Below, piece by piece: positions 38,044 to 48,769 of a stretch of DNA of 64,000 nucleotides; the first letter of the stretch is position 1, and every line of letters begins with the position of its first letter. Source of the DNA: Desulfurococcales archaeon (GTDB taxonomy: Archaea; Thermoproteota; Thermoprotei_A; Sulfolobales; NBVN01); the NCBI GenBank assembly GCA_023255955.1, contig JAGDWD010000008.1:316845-380844 (forward strand), in the 5' to 3' direction. The notes under the pieces were generated by a model, which saw only the letters and a program-made list of their open reading frames with translations, was not told the DNA's origin and did not search any database. Made by a program: the position numbers and the translations under genes.

Positions 38044-39213
38044 ATGAGTCTGAGTAAGTTTCTCGTCCGGTATGGTAGAACGACTCTTCACTTCGGTCCG
38101 GGCACAGCGGATTCTTTAAGGTCGTGGCTCTCCAGCTTCAAGAGGGTTTATGTAGTGACCAGCAGGAACGCTGCTAAGGTTAGTGGTGCTCTAGGTGATG
38201 TACTCGAACTGCTGAACCATGGGGGCATTAAATACGAGATATTCGATGGTGTGCTCGCGAACCCTACAGCATCCATCGTAGATAGGGTTGCTGAGAATGC
38301 GTGGAGGTTCGGTGCGGAGGCTATGGTAGCTATAGGGGGTGGTAGTGTGATAGATACAGCTAAAATAGCTTCAGTAATTGTTGAATGTGGTGGGAAAGCT
38401 TCTGAGTACCTTAAAAGGTATCGCGACGTGTGCGGCGCCCTAAAGATAGCGGCAGTGAACTTAACTCACGGCACGGGAAGTGAGGTTAATAGGTATGCTG
38501 TAGCCACAATAGAGGAGACTAAGGAGAAGTTAAGCATAGCTAGTGAGTATATCTATCCCTCAATAGGGGTAGACGATCCTAGATACACTACTACCTTACC
38601 TAAGAACCAGACCATCTACACAGCACTAGATGCTTTCTACCACGCATTAGAGGCCTCAACGGGGAGATTCACCACACCTTTCGCTTGGACATTAGGAGAA
38701 ACCGCAATCAAGCTCATAGTTAAGTGGTTACCTATAGCTGTGAGAATGCCTGGAAACCTCGAAGCTAGGTACTGGCTACTCTATGCCTCAGCTATAGCCG
38801 GAATGGCTGTTGATAACTCGAGGACTCATCTAATACATGCGGTAGAGCACGTACTAAGTGGCTTAGAGCCTCGCCTAGCGCATGGAGCAGGTCTTGGAGC
38901 CATAGGGCCCTCCGCAATAGAGCTACTCTACTCTATCGTCCCGGAAAGACTTCACGGATTGCTTAAGTACTTGGATCCGGATTTAGAGCCTACCCAGGAA
39001 CACTCCGCAAAGGCTGCTACAACTGTCAAGAAGTTCCAGGAAGAGGTAGGCTTCACGGAAACTTTACTGGACTACGGCTTTACGCCGGATATGGCTTCTA
39101 GGGTATCTGAAATGGCTCTAACATCTACAAGGTACCTCCTGGATTTAGCACCTATAGATGTTGGGAAGGATCTGATAGAGAAAATATACTTGAGATCCCT
39201 AGGGCGAACCTAG
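38044..39213 (+). CDS. Iron-containing (group III) alcohol dehydrogenase
   Basis: AIGGGSVIDTAK, THGTGSEVN, LDAFYHALEAS, HAVEHVLSGLEPRLAHGAGLG. Confidence 0.93.
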   Translation: MSLSKFLVRYGRTTLHFGPGTADSLRSWLSSFKRVYVVTSRNAAKVSGALGDVLELLNHGGIKYEIFDGVLANPTASIVDRVAENAWRFGAEAMVAIGGGSVIDTAKIASVIVECGGKASEYLKRYRDVCGALKIAAVNLTHGTGSEVNRYAVATIEETKEKLSIASEYIYPSIGVDDPRYTTTLPKNQTIYTALDAFYHALEASTGRFTTPFAWTLGETAIKLIVKWLPIAVRMPGNLEARYWLLYASAIAGMAVDNSRTHLIHAVEHVLSGLEPRLAHGAGLGAIGPSAIELLYSIVPERLHGLLKYLDPDLEPTQEHSAKAATTVKKFQEEVGFTETLLDYGFTPDMASRVSEMALTSTRYLLDLAPIDVGKDLIEKIYLRSLGRT

Positions 39214-39214
39214 A

Positions 39215-39502
39215 ATGAGTATCGGGATATATCTCTCAATCGCTACCGGACTTGTCCTGGGCTGGCTAATCAAGGTACGAAGACTTAGGAAGTACTCTGA
39301 GAGGTGTTTATCCATATTAATATACTCCCTAGTCTTTCTAGTTGGTGCTAGCTCCGGAAGTATGGAACTCCCCCTAACTTCGAGCTCCTACAGTACTCCT
39401 ACTGTAATCAGAGTAGCTTTCTTGGTTGGAACTCTAGCTATTCTCCCCACATTCTTCTCTATGGCGTTAGCTATCGCGTTCCTAGGGATGAAGCATGAGT
39501 AA
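39215..39502 (+). CDS. LysO-family transporter, N-terminal half (split gene)
   Basis: Small TM protein with LysO/DUF340-like GLVLGW...SLVFLVGASSG; overlaps the next ORF. Confidence 0.6.
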   Translation: MSIGIYLSIATGLVLGWLIKVRRLRKYSERCLSILIYSLVFLVGASSGSMELPLTSSSYSTPTVIRVAFLVGTLAILPTFFSMALAIAFLGMKHE

Positions 39503-40133
39503 GCAGGCTATCACACTGATAGTAGTGTTCTCTCTAGGTTTTGCTGTGGGGAGGTACCTAAACATAGATCCCTCAGTACTTAAGGTATGGCTAGAATACC
39601 TCCTATACCTACTACTGTTCTTCATCGGTATCTCCATATCAGATGAGGTACTCAAGCTGAGGAATGTCTCGGAGTTTCTTGGTGAGTTACTGAAACTCGT
39701 TTCGTCGACCCTGCTAGGCTCAGCACTGGGAGGTACTCTAGCAGGTGCTATAATATTACTAAGTGGTTATCCGGCTGAGCTAGGTTTCTCAGATCCTGCT
39801 CTCGTCGTGAGATACGGAATAGCTGTCTCCATTGGGATGGGGTGGTACACTTTTACGGGTGCTATCCTCAGTATGCGCGGAGCTTTTCTAGGGTTTTTAG
39901 GGTTCACATCCAACCTATCTAGAGAGCTCATAACTTTTCTCCTCTACCCACTACTCCCTAGGAAGCTTAGAATTAGCGGGATCTCCATGGGAGGCGCTAC
40001 CACCATGGATACTACCTTGCCCGTAATACACAGGTTCGGAGGTCCTAAAGCGTCCCTACTGTCCTTCGTACACGGTCTTATACTCACCTTACTAGTACCG
40101 ATAATCCTACCTCTGATAGCATCTCCTGGCTGA
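39495..40133 (+). CDS. LysO-family (DUF340) transporter, C-terminal half
   Basis: YLLLFFIGISISDEV, GMGWYTFTGAIL, SNLSRELITFLLYPLL, SMGGATTMDTTLPVI. Confidence 0.8.
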   Translation: MSKQAITLIVVFSLGFAVGRYLNIDPSVLKVWLEYLLYLLLFFIGISISDEVLKLRNVSEFLGELLKLVSSTLLGSALGGTLAGAIILLSGYPAELGFSDPALVVRYGIAVSIGMGWYTFTGAILSMRGAFLGFLGFTSNLSRELITFLLYPLLPRKLRISGISMGGATTMDTTLPVIHRFGGPKASLLSFVHGLILTLLVPIILPLIASPG

Positions 40134-40134
40134 C

Positions 40135-40941
40135 CTATATGAGTGCGGCTGTTTTGATCCCTTCTTTGAGCACCTTATTTATTTGGTACCTTAGGTACAT
40201 CGCCGATAATACTAGGAAGAGAACTGAGTAGGTTGCCCCGACAAGTAAAGTAGTTCCTGGGTCCAGGATCGTTCTTGATACGCCTAGTGAATACCTAAGA
40301 AGCTCTGCTGGGTAGCTAAACGGTGTTAAGTAGGCAACGATCTGTAGGGACCGAGGCATAGCTGAGACCGGGACTAACCCCCCGGTTGCTATCGGGAGTA
40401 TCCAGCTAATGAACTCGACTACAGGACCTGCTGTTCCAGCTGCTATTACACTCCCACCAAGTATGAAGGAATACGCTAGTAGAACAAGTAGTAAGAAGCT
40501 GACTCCAGCGATAAGAGCTACTGGATCGACTACGCTAATGTGTGGCGGCCCTATAAACGTTCTGATGATCATGTAAGCTATACCTAACGCTATAGAGTAC
40601 CAAGTAATGGAGACAGGTACGGTTCCTATATAGTGGGAGAGTATGGGGCTTCCAGACGTTATCACATACTCAAATATACCTAGCTGTAGCAACCACCTCA
40701 ATAGCATCGCCCAATCCCATGTTGCTGTACTGTATGCGAGGAAGATCGCGGTACCGACTAAGATCCCCGTAGCTAATAACCCTGTATCCCCACCTCCAAC
40801 GAATAACGATGCGGGGACCACGAAAATAGATAGCCAAACCCCGAGAGATAGGAGCCCGTACACAAGTCCTTTACTTCTTACTAGCTCGGATATGAAGTAA
40901 GCTACTAGTACAGCTTTCGCTGACCTCAGGAGGTCCTTCAA
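40135..40941 (-). CDS. ABC transporter permease
   Basis: Polytopic ABC-2-like protein in an operon with an ATPase. Confidence 0.75.
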   Translation of the reverse strand: MKDLLRSAKAVLVAYFISELVRSKGLVYGLLSLGVWLSIFVVPASLFVGGGDTGLLATGILVGTAIFLAYSTATWDWAMLLRWLLQLGIFEYVITSGSPILSHYIGTVPVSITWYSIALGIAYMIIRTFIGPPHISVVDPVALIAGVSFLLLVLLAYSFILGGSVIAAGTAGPVVEFISWILPIATGGLVPVSAMPRSLQIVAYLTPFSYPAELLRYSLGVSRTILDPGTTLLVGATYSVLFLVLSAMYLRYQINKVLKEGIKTAALI

Positions 40942-41729
40942 GTCTTAACACCCACCTCGAGTTTCTTTCTCTCCCAAGCGGTAGCAGAGCGGGCCATGGG
41001 AGACCCGTACAGCACTCCAAGTGATATAGCTAAAACAAGAGATATCAGTACGGTGTAGGTCTCAGCGAGGCCCGCAATTATTCTCTGGATAACCTCGATA
41101 CAGTGTGCTGGAGGCATTAGAGACGACACGATGTATAGGGGCCACTGCATCAACCACCTAGGGTAGTAAACACCCATAATTATGAGGAGTAAGGGCCTTA
41201 TGACGTTTATAGCCCTCCAGTTCTCGCCTCCGAAGGTGTAGAGACTTAGACCTACAGCTGTAGCTAGGGGTGTGAAGACCGCTGCTGAGATTAGTGAGAG
41301 TAAGACCACTATCGCACCAATTAGGAGTCCCTCCAAGCCCCTGAAGATAATCATTACCGGGAACACTGCCGTAGCTCCGAGAACGACTGAGGCAATAAAC
41401 CTAGGTATAGGCATTGATAGATAGTGAATGACTAGTTTGGTGGGACTTGAGACTATATAGGGTAGGGTACCCAGCTGCTCGTCGTATATAGGTCTCCACA
41501 TTATATCATCCACAACAGTCATTATAGAGAAGAGTAGGTAGCTACCGACAATCATGAACTGAATAGGGTCCACCCCCACTCTCTCAATGAAAACTCGTGG
41601 GGAACCTACAGCATAACCGAAAATAAGCATGAAGGCTGTCGTAAGGTAAGGCCATGCTACGAACATTACTAGAAGGCTCTTCCTTCTAAATAGGTCTGAG
41701 TAGACTAAGAGCATCTCGGCACGGACCAA
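40938..41729 (-). CDS. ABC transporter permease
   Basis: Polytopic ABC-2-like protein in an operon with an ATPase. Confidence 0.75.
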   Translation of the reverse strand: MVRAEMLLVYSDLFRRKSLLVMFVAWPYLTTAFMLIFGYAVGSPRVFIERVGVDPIQFMIVGSYLLFSIMTVVDDIMWRPIYDEQLGTLPYIVSSPTKLVIHYLSMPIPRFIASVVLGATAVFPVMIIFRGLEGLLIGAIVVLLSLISAAVFTPLATAVGLSLYTFGGENWRAINVIRPLLLIIMGVYYPRWLMQWPLYIVSSLMPPAHCIEVIQRIIAGLAETYTVLISLVLAISLGVLYGSPMARSATAWERKKLEVGVKT

Positions 41730-41743
41730 GCCGAGGAAAGCTT

Positions 41744-42760
41744 TTACTGAGTCCCTGATTTTTCAACACCCTCAGCAGTAGTAAAGTATACGAACACATC
41801 CTCTAGGGTAGGTTCCTCTATCTTTAACTTAACTACATCGATACCTCTAGACGCAGTTAACCTCAGCACGTCGTCCACTATTTCCTCAGGTCTTTTTGCT
41901 AGTATTCTAAGCACATAGAGCCCGTCAGAACTCTGTGTAGGTTCCCGCACATCTAAACCGTAACTCCTTATCTCACTTAGTAGATCCTCCGGGAAAGAGT
42001 TGAGGTGTAGCTCTAAGGTCCGTACCTTCGGTATCCTGCTCTTAAGCTCCTCCGGAGTTCCTTCAGCAACTACCACACCCTTATTTATTAGAATGACCTT
42101 ATCACACACTAGCTCCACCTCAAACATGTTGTGTGAAGTATATAGGATGGCTTTCCCCTCCTTAGTAGCTAGCTCACGGACTAACCCCCTAATTTTTCTA
42201 GCAGAGGGTGGGTCTAGACCTAGAGTCGGCTCGTCGAGTAGCAACACTGGGGGGTCCTTAAGGAGTGCTCGCGCTAAAGCCAGCCTCGCTCTCATACCTA
42301 GACTGAACTCCTCATATAGCCGGTCACTCCCACCAAGCTCGTTCAGACCGACCAGATCTAGTAGGTACTTTATCCTTTGTTCGAGCTCGTTTTTTCCAAT
42401 ACCGTAGAGGGCACCGAAATATAGGAGGTTTTCTCTCCCGGTTAACCTGCCGTAGAATCCCTTCTCAACACTCAACATTATCCCGATGTTCCTGCGGACT
42501 TTCTGTGGTTCCTTAACGACGTCGAAGCCGCAAACACTAGCACTACCGGAGTCTGGAAGGAGAAGTGTTGAGAGTATCTTAATCGTGGTAGTTTTCCCGG
42601 CACCGTTAGGTCCTAGGAGACCGACTACTTCTCCGTACCTTACTTTAAGAGATACCCCGCGTACCGCATCAACGTATTCCGAGTAGTTTCGAAACAGGCC
42701 TACGCGTTTCTTGGTCACAAATCTTTTAGTTAAGTCTCTAGCTACTATAGCCTCACTCAA
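41744..42760 (-). CDS. ABC transporter ATP-binding protein (drug/multidrug export type)
   Basis: LLGPNGAGKTTTIK, FSLGMRARLALARALL, VLLLDEPTLGLDP. Confidence 0.95.
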   Translation of the reverse strand: MSEAIVARDLTKRFVTKKRVGLFRNYSEYVDAVRGVSLKVRYGEVVGLLGPNGAGKTTTIKILSTLLLPDSGSASVCGFDVVKEPQKVRRNIGIMLSVEKGFYGRLTGRENLLYFGALYGIGKNELEQRIKYLLDLVGLNELGGSDRLYEEFSLGMRARLALARALLKDPPVLLLDEPTLGLDPPSARKIRGLVRELATKEGKAILYTSHNMFEVELVCDKVILINKGVVVAEGTPEELKSRIPKVRTLELHLNSFPEDLLSEIRSYGLDVREPTQSSDGLYVLRILAKRPEEIVDDVLRLTASRGIDVVKLKIEEPTLEDVFVYFTTAEGVEKSGTQ

Positions 42761-42941
42761 AGCCCATCACCTCAGGATTAACTATCCCTAGCCAGGAAAG
42801 TCCTACTTTATGATTCTCTTTATTCTCGAATAAAGTCTTTTTAACTGAAAGTATCTCGGACTTATTCTTTTTCTTTAATGTGCTAAGCTTCTTGCTTGAC
42901 ATTCTCATCGTCGGAATTCTCACCATAGCCTCCCCACTCAT
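42753..42941 (-). CDS. Small basic hypothetical protein
   Basis: 62-aa ORF overlapping the ATPase start; weak support. Confidence 0.25.
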   Translation of the reverse strand: MSGEAMVRIPTMRMSSKKLSTLKKKNKSEILSVKKTLFENKENHKVGLSWLGIVNPEVMGFE

Positions 42942-43104
42942 AATTTCTATTGACCAGTATAATATGCCTACATTAGTAGGTGTGATCAGTTACTGAACCC
43001 TTCCTTCGCGTGAGTTAGCCGTAATTAGTACCTTAAGACTAGACTACTCAGTGCTTATATTGCCAGCTTATTTTTGCATTGGAATAGCGATTATTGGTGA
43101 CCGC

Positions 43105-44490
43105 GTGCCTCATCCGTGGATACCTAACTCCTACATTAAGGAAATATTAATGAGAGAACTTGGTGTATCTTCAATCCTGGATCTATTCAATGATATACCG
43201 AGGGAGCTCCTCCTAAAGAGGGAGTTGAACGTAGGTTATGGCTTGCCACTAACGGAATATCAGCTAGTGCGACGTTTTAACGAGATAATGAGTAGGAATA
43301 GCTACTCATTTAAGATACCTCCATTCCTCGGTGGAGGCATGTGCTACCACTACGTCCCCGCGGTAGTAAGGCATATCGCAGGTAGGTCTGAGTTCTATAC
43401 GGCTTACACACCTTACCAGCCGGAGATATCGCAGGGAATTACTCAGGCACTCTTCGAGTATCAGAGTATGATGGCCGATCTTTACGGTGTTGACGTAGTT
43501 AACGCGTCAATGTATAATGGCTCCACAACTCTAGCTGAGGCTGTTAGGTTAGCTGTTAGGGTTACCGGTAGGAGGAGTATTGTGGTGGCAAAGAATATTC
43601 ACCCAGAATTTGCGGAGGTTGTCAGAACGTGGTCCGAACCTGTTGGAATATCTATTCATGGTGTGAGCTACGAGAGGGAGACTGGGCAGGTAGATCTAGC
43701 TGAAGTAGAGGACAGCTTAAGGAAGCTTAAACCAGCTGCTGTAGTAGTTCAAACACCGAACTTCTTCGGAGTAGTTGAGCAGGAACTGAGCAAGATCTCT
43801 GAGGTAGCTCATGAGAGCGGTTCCCTACTGATAGTATACCAGGATCCGATACTCTTAGGTGTCCTAGAAGCTCCGGGGAAGCTCGGAGCAGACATAGTTG
43901 TCGGGGATACAGCGTCTGTGGGTAGCGGCCTCAACTTTGGGGGTCCGACAGCTGGGGTACTCGGGATAAAGGATCCTGAGGGGAGGCTTCTTAAACAACT
44001 TCCAGGGAGGTTAATAGGGTACACAAAAACCTTGGACAACTCCGAGGGAGGTTACATCATGGTTCTGCAGACTAGGGAGCAGCACATCAGAAGGGAGAGA
44101 GCAACATCGAACATAACCACTAACTCCTCACTCGAGGCGATTAAGGCTGCTGTGTACTTAGCTCTCCTCGGATCTGAAGGGTTGAGGAGACTTGGTGAGG
44201 CTATAGCAGGTAGGACTCAGTACTTGGTGGATAGATTGAGTGAGGTAGGGGTTGAGCCAGCGTTTGAAGGGGGTGTCTATCTTAGGGAGGTGCTGATCAA
44301 GCATCCTGATATAGTTAAGATACGTAACTACCTGAAGAGTCAGGGAGTTTATATAGGCCCCCTCATCGGCAGGTTCTACCCGGATCTGAGCGACTGCGGC
44401 CTGGTCTGCGTTACGGAGATGCATTCCCGAGAGGACATAGACACTCTGCTGGAACTACTAAAACAGTTTCTGGGGGTGGCTAGGCCGTGA
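43105..44490 (+). CDS. gcvPA: Glycine dehydrogenase (decarboxylating) subunit 1; start set at GTG 43105 rather than 43051
   Basis: PHPWIPNSYIKEILMRELG, FLGGGMCYHYVPAVVRHIAGRSEFYTAYTPYQPEISQG; GGTGA just upstream of GTG 43105. Confidence 0.94.
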   Translation: MPHPWIPNSYIKEILMRELGVSSILDLFNDIPRELLLKRELNVGYGLPLTEYQLVRRFNEIMSRNSYSFKIPPFLGGGMCYHYVPAVVRHIAGRSEFYTAYTPYQPEISQGITQALFEYQSMMADLYGVDVVNASMYNGSTTLAEAVRLAVRVTGRRSIVVAKNIHPEFAEVVRTWSEPVGISIHGVSYERETGQVDLAEVEDSLRKLKPAAVVVQTPNFFGVVEQELSKISEVAHESGSLLIVYQDPILLGVLEAPGKLGADIVVGDTASVGSGLNFGGPTAGVLGIKDPEGRLLKQLPGRLIGYTKTLDNSEGGYIMVLQTREQHIRRERATSNITTNSSLEAIKAAVYLALLGSEGLRRLGEAIAGRTQYLVDRLSEVGVEPAFEGGVYLREVLIKHPDIVKIRNYLKSQGVYIGPLIGRFYPDLSDCGLVCVTEMHSREDIDTLLELLKQFLGVARP

Positions 44491-46001
44491 ACGTCTTTAG
44501 ACAGGCTAAGTGGGGAGAACCCCTAATATATGAAGTAAGCATATACAGAAAGAGCGGGGCTCTAGTAGATAGCGAGTTCGAAGAATATAGTAGGAAGTTA
44601 CTCAGCAGGATGCGGAGGGTGGCTAGGGAGGGTGTCCCACCTCTTCCATCCCTGAGTGAGATTGAGGTTGTAAGACACTATCTCCGGCTTTCACAGATGG
44701 CTTACGGTGTAGACCTGGGTCCAGTACCATTAGGTTCCTGCACTATGAAGTACAACCCGAAGATCTGTGAGGAGCTGGCAAACGATAGGAGGATTAGTGA
44801 GGCCCACCCATATCTTGATGAGGAGGACGTGCAGGGGTTGCTGGAGATAGTTTACACTCTTCAGAAGTGGTTAGCAGAGATATCTGGGATGGATGTATGC
44901 TCCATACAGACTCCTGCTGGAGCAGCTGGAGAGTTTGCTGGAGCGTTAATGATAAGGAAGTACCATGTTGATAGAGGAGAGGGTCATAGAGATGAGATGA
45001 TAGTCCCAGATAGTGCCCATGGGAGTAATCCAGCAAGTGCTGCCATGGCTGGGTTTAAGGTAGTTAGAATACCTACCGATTCGAGAGGTAATACAGATCT
45101 AGAAGCCCTCAAAGCTGCTCTAAGTAGCAGAACTGCTGGGATAATGCTGACCAACCCCAACACACTCGGACTCTTTGAGGAGTATATTACGGAGATAGCT
45201 AGGGAAGTTCACGGAGTTGGAGGGTTACTCTACTACGATGGAGCTAACCTCAACGGTATTCTCGGATATGTGAGACCCGGTGATATGGGTTTCGATGTAG
45301 CTCATCTGAACTTACACAAGACTTTTGCGGCACCTCACGGAGGGGGAGGTCCCGGAGCTGGAGCTATATGCTGTAAGGGGGTCCTGAAGGACTACATACC
45401 GGTCCCTATAGTTGATTACGATGGTAGGAAATACTACTTGAGGTTTGACGTCCCTAAGACTATTGGGAGAATCAGCTGGTTCTACGGTAACATAATCCCA
45501 GCAGTTAAGTCCTTCCTCTACATAGCTGCTCTAGGCCCAGCAATAAGGGAGGTAGCTGAGATAGCTACACTAAATACGAACTACCTGCTGAAGAAGCTTG
45601 AGGCAGTTCCTGGGGTAGACCTAGTTTACGGGTACGGTAGGTGGAGAAAACATGAGTTCGTCGTAAGCTTTGAGAAGCTGTATAAGGAGACTGGAGTAGG
45701 TGCTGAAGACGTTGCTAAGGCCCTACTAGATAGAGGAATACATGCTCCTACAATATTGTTCCCATTGATAGTTCCGGAAGCACACATGATTGAGGTAACG
45801 GAGACTGAGACTAAGGAGAACCTAGATAAGATTGCTGAAGCTTATAAGGAGATAGCCTCCACCGCCTACAAATCTCCCGATGAAGTTAAGAGAGCACCAC
45901 AGAACACCTCTGTTAAGAGGTTAGACACCGTCTACGGTAACCTACCCAAGAACATAGTACTTACTTATCGCCAACTCGAGAAGAAGAAACGTGAGGGGTA
46001 G
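44487..46001 (+). CDS. gcvPB: Glycine dehydrogenase (decarboxylating) subunit 2
   Basis: PLGSCTMKYNPKI, DSAHGSNPASAAMAG, HLNLHKTFAAPHGGGGPGAG. Confidence 0.96.
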   Translation: MNVFRQAKWGEPLIYEVSIYRKSGALVDSEFEEYSRKLLSRMRRVAREGVPPLPSLSEIEVVRHYLRLSQMAYGVDLGPVPLGSCTMKYNPKICEELANDRRISEAHPYLDEEDVQGLLEIVYTLQKWLAEISGMDVCSIQTPAGAAGEFAGALMIRKYHVDRGEGHRDEMIVPDSAHGSNPASAAMAGFKVVRIPTDSRGNTDLEALKAALSSRTAGIMLTNPNTLGLFEEYITEIAREVHGVGGLLYYDGANLNGILGYVRPGDMGFDVAHLNLHKTFAAPHGGGGPGAGAICCKGVLKDYIPVPIVDYDGRKYYLRFDVPKTIGRISWFYGNIIPAVKSFLYIAALGPAIREVAEIATLNTNYLLKKLEAVPGVDLVYGYGRWRKHEFVVSFEKLYKETGVGAEDVAKALLDRGIHAPTILFPLIVPEAHMIEVTETETKENLDKIAEAYKEIASTAYKSPDEVKRAPQNTSVKRLDTVYGNLPKNIVLTYRQLEKKKREG

Positions 46002-46029
46002 ACTCCACCTAATTCCTCCCACCTAGCTT

Positions 46030-47391
46030 CTACTCTAAGCCCAATACCTTAGACTTATACTCTGATAGGACACTCCTAACTCTCGAGGCCCATCTAGGTA
46101 AGTCTGCTGGTGTCTGCGGGTAGTCCTCATAGAGGTTTCTAACACGGTTCATATACTCAGACACGTTCTTCAGCTTAAAGAGGAGTGATGGTCTACTGAG
46201 ACCAGCTAGAAACCTCATCGCTTTATCTACCACAGAAAGTTCTAGATCGCCCCTCAATGAGAGTATGTTCAGGTCCTCCTCCCTAATTATTTTTCGGCTC
46301 ATACCGAAGTCTATGTCTTCGTCCGGAAGCTCCTGCAGGAAGAGCCTGAAGACGTCCAGAACTGCTTGCTTAACTCCGTAGCTATTCATGTAGCAGATAT
46401 TAGCCTTCCATAACCCCTCAGCATCGAATCTCCCGGTCTCAACGGCTTCCAATATAGCGTCTGACACACAGTTAGAGGAGACCATGGCGGAGCCCTTACC
46501 ACCACCATGCACTGGATTCACAGTATACGCAGCATCACCTACTACCGCCACTCCATTCCAGACCAAGCTATTGAGGGGGCCTCTAGTAGGTACTACAGCC
46601 CCTCCAGCCTCCACTAGCTTACTGTCCTTAAATATGTCCCTCTTCAGTACGTACGTGTAGAGAAGATCTTTTGGATGTGGATAGCCTCGCCCGCCCTGCA
46701 CACCTAACCCCACATTAACGTAACCCTCCCTCAGTGAGTACGGGAATAACCACCAGTACCCGCCTGGAGCTACCCGCTTACTTACGTATATCCTGAGAAT
46801 CTCAGGCTCGTCTACACCTCTAGGAAGTTTTCTGACTTCCCTATATGCTATGTTAGTATCTCTCGGGTATAGCTCCTCACTTACTGGCCATTCCCGAGGT
46901 AGTCTCCTCGCTATTACCCTAGCATTACCAGACGCATCTATGACTACCTTAGCGTTTACCTCCACTGATTTACCCTCCTTCAACAGGACGACTCCACGTA
47001 CATGGTTCTCTCTAATTACAGGTGATACAGCTGCTGTTCCTGTCATGATCTCCAAACCGGAGTCTACCGCACGTTTAAGGAGGTACCTGACCAGACCTAT
47101 CCTATCCACCTCATAGCCCTCACCTAAGACGCGGAACCTAATCATTTCGTTAGGGGAAAATATATCTATGCCTCTCACATGCCCTTCTATAACTTCATGA
47201 GGGAGATCTACTAGCCCGAGCGTATCTAGGTGGTGCTTCCCTATCGCATCACCGCAAGGCTTATCACCAAGCCTCTCATAGGGCTTCACATCTACAGCAA
47301 GAACCCTCAGACCTGAGCGAGATAATCTGTAGGCCGCGTACGCTCCAGCAACTCCCAGTCCCACGATAACTACGTCGTAAGCACTCGACAT
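46030..47391 (-). CDS. Geranylgeranyl reductase family FAD-dependent protein
   Basis: VGLGVAGAYAAYRLSRSG, KPCGDAIGKHH, VVGDAAYTVNPVHGGGKG. Confidence 0.9.
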   Translation of the reverse strand: MSSAYDVVIVGLGVAGAYAAYRLSRSGLRVLAVDVKPYERLGDKPCGDAIGKHHLDTLGLVDLPHEVIEGHVRGIDIFSPNEMIRFRVLGEGYEVDRIGLVRYLLKRAVDSGLEIMTGTAAVSPVIRENHVRGVVLLKEGKSVEVNAKVVIDASGNARVIARRLPREWPVSEELYPRDTNIAYREVRKLPRGVDEPEILRIYVSKRVAPGGYWWLFPYSLREGYVNVGLGVQGGRGYPHPKDLLYTYVLKRDIFKDSKLVEAGGAVVPTRGPLNSLVWNGVAVVGDAAYTVNPVHGGGKGSAMVSSNCVSDAILEAVETGRFDAEGLWKANICYMNSYGVKQAVLDVFRLFLQELPDEDIDFGMSRKIIREEDLNILSLRGDLELSVVDKAMRFLAGLSRPSLLFKLKNVSEYMNRVRNLYEDYPQTPADLPRWASRVRSVLSEYKSKVLGLE

Positions 47392-47713
47392 ACCGATCTG
47401 CCATAACTACTTTACTGAACAACAAAAAAGCTGTCAGTGACCACCTCATTGTTTATCTCTAGAAGCTATTAGGGACCTTAACTAGTAGGTACTGCTACCC
47501 GACCAACTATTCTTGTAGGGTAACCCTAGCTATAGGATCGGAATATCCCGGAAAGTCTTGTTGTAGCCACCCTTTACAGCTATTGAGAGGGAAGGTATAG
47601 CTCCATAATCTCAGCTATCTAAGATCTCTCGGAGCTAGTTATAGCTTTAGCAACATATCCTGACCAGAGAAGGTTATGTCATGAAGGGATTCTGCTATCT
47701 ACGTAGGTTGTAG

Positions 47714-48454
47714 CTAGGAGGTCTGGGTGTAGACCTCTATACCTAAGCTCTCAGCTAGCTCCCTGGCTTTACTATCTACGTAAGGTGATACTACCACTAA
47801 CCTTGGAGCAGCTCCTGTAACCTTCCTGTAGAGCTCCGCAATCCTCCAGAACTCGTAGATATCACCTCTAGATATACTAGACTTAACCTCAACCAGTACG
47901 TGCTCACCATCCTTAACCACAACATCCACCTCGATAACGCTTGGCTTACCGTAGATAGCTCCGGAGGAGTCGTAGTATACCCACCTCCCGACCTTAGCCA
48001 CCCCCAGTACCTTCTCTAGGACACCCCTCATACCTTCCCTAAAGGCTTCCTCCGATATCACTCCCCACCTAGCTCCAAGAGCGTCTAATCTCCTGCTTAG
48101 GTCGAGGTAAGCTCTCTCAAGAGCCTCCGCCCTCTTGCTTAGGTCTACGTAGGCTTTATTGAAGTCCTCCCTAAGCTTATTATGGTCCTCTCTAAGCTTG
48201 TTGAGGTCCTCCCTAAGCTTCCTAATCTCCTCCTCAATAGCTTCAAACCTCCTATAGGCCTCCTCCCACCTCCTCTCCTCAATCTTTACGAACTTATTGA
48301 AGTCCTCTCTAAGCTTGTTGTGATCCTCCCTAAGCTTCCTAAGTTCGGTGAGCAGTGTGTCAAGGCCTATGAGGCCCGCAACTGCTAACCTAAACTCCTC
48401 ATCCTCTTTAAGTAGCCTCAGGATCTTCCTCTTAAGGTCCGCCTCCGAAGCCAT
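47714..48454 (-). CDS. DUF3782-like coiled-coil protein with PD-(D/E)XK nuclease-like C-terminus
   Basis: Repeated KLREDHNKLREDFNK heptads; VIEVDVVVKDGEHVLVEVKSS nuclease-like motif. Confidence 0.82.
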   Translation of the reverse strand: MASEADLKRKILRLLKEDEEFRLAVAGLIGLDTLLTELRKLREDHNKLREDFNKFVKIEERRWEEAYRRFEAIEEEIRKLREDLNKLREDHNKLREDFNKAYVDLSKRAEALERAYLDLSRRLDALGARWGVISEEAFREGMRGVLEKVLGVAKVGRWVYYDSSGAIYGKPSVIEVDVVVKDGEHVLVEVKSSISRGDIYEFWRIAELYRKVTGAAPRLVVVSPYVDSKARELAESLGIEVYTQTS

Positions 48455-48769
48455 GCGGTCTCCGAGAGTAAACCTCTATGGAGTTAATAAGTATCTTTCA
48501 ATTTTATCTTATAGATTCTAGATACGAAGAAAGGTCTCGAGGTAACATAGGCTTAGGAACAGAAAAGCTTTTATTTGCTGAGTACTTTTCCCCTAGTGCT
48601 TACAATAGGATCTCCGCGTGTAGACCGGGTCGAGAGGCTATGTGGACCCCGCTTTAAAGTACCCTAGGGAGTTCACTGCCAGACTCAGAGGAAAAACTTA
48701 AATACATGAACACTGAAAACATTCATACCTGAACCTAATCGATAGAGATGCGGGCTCATGACGCAGGAT

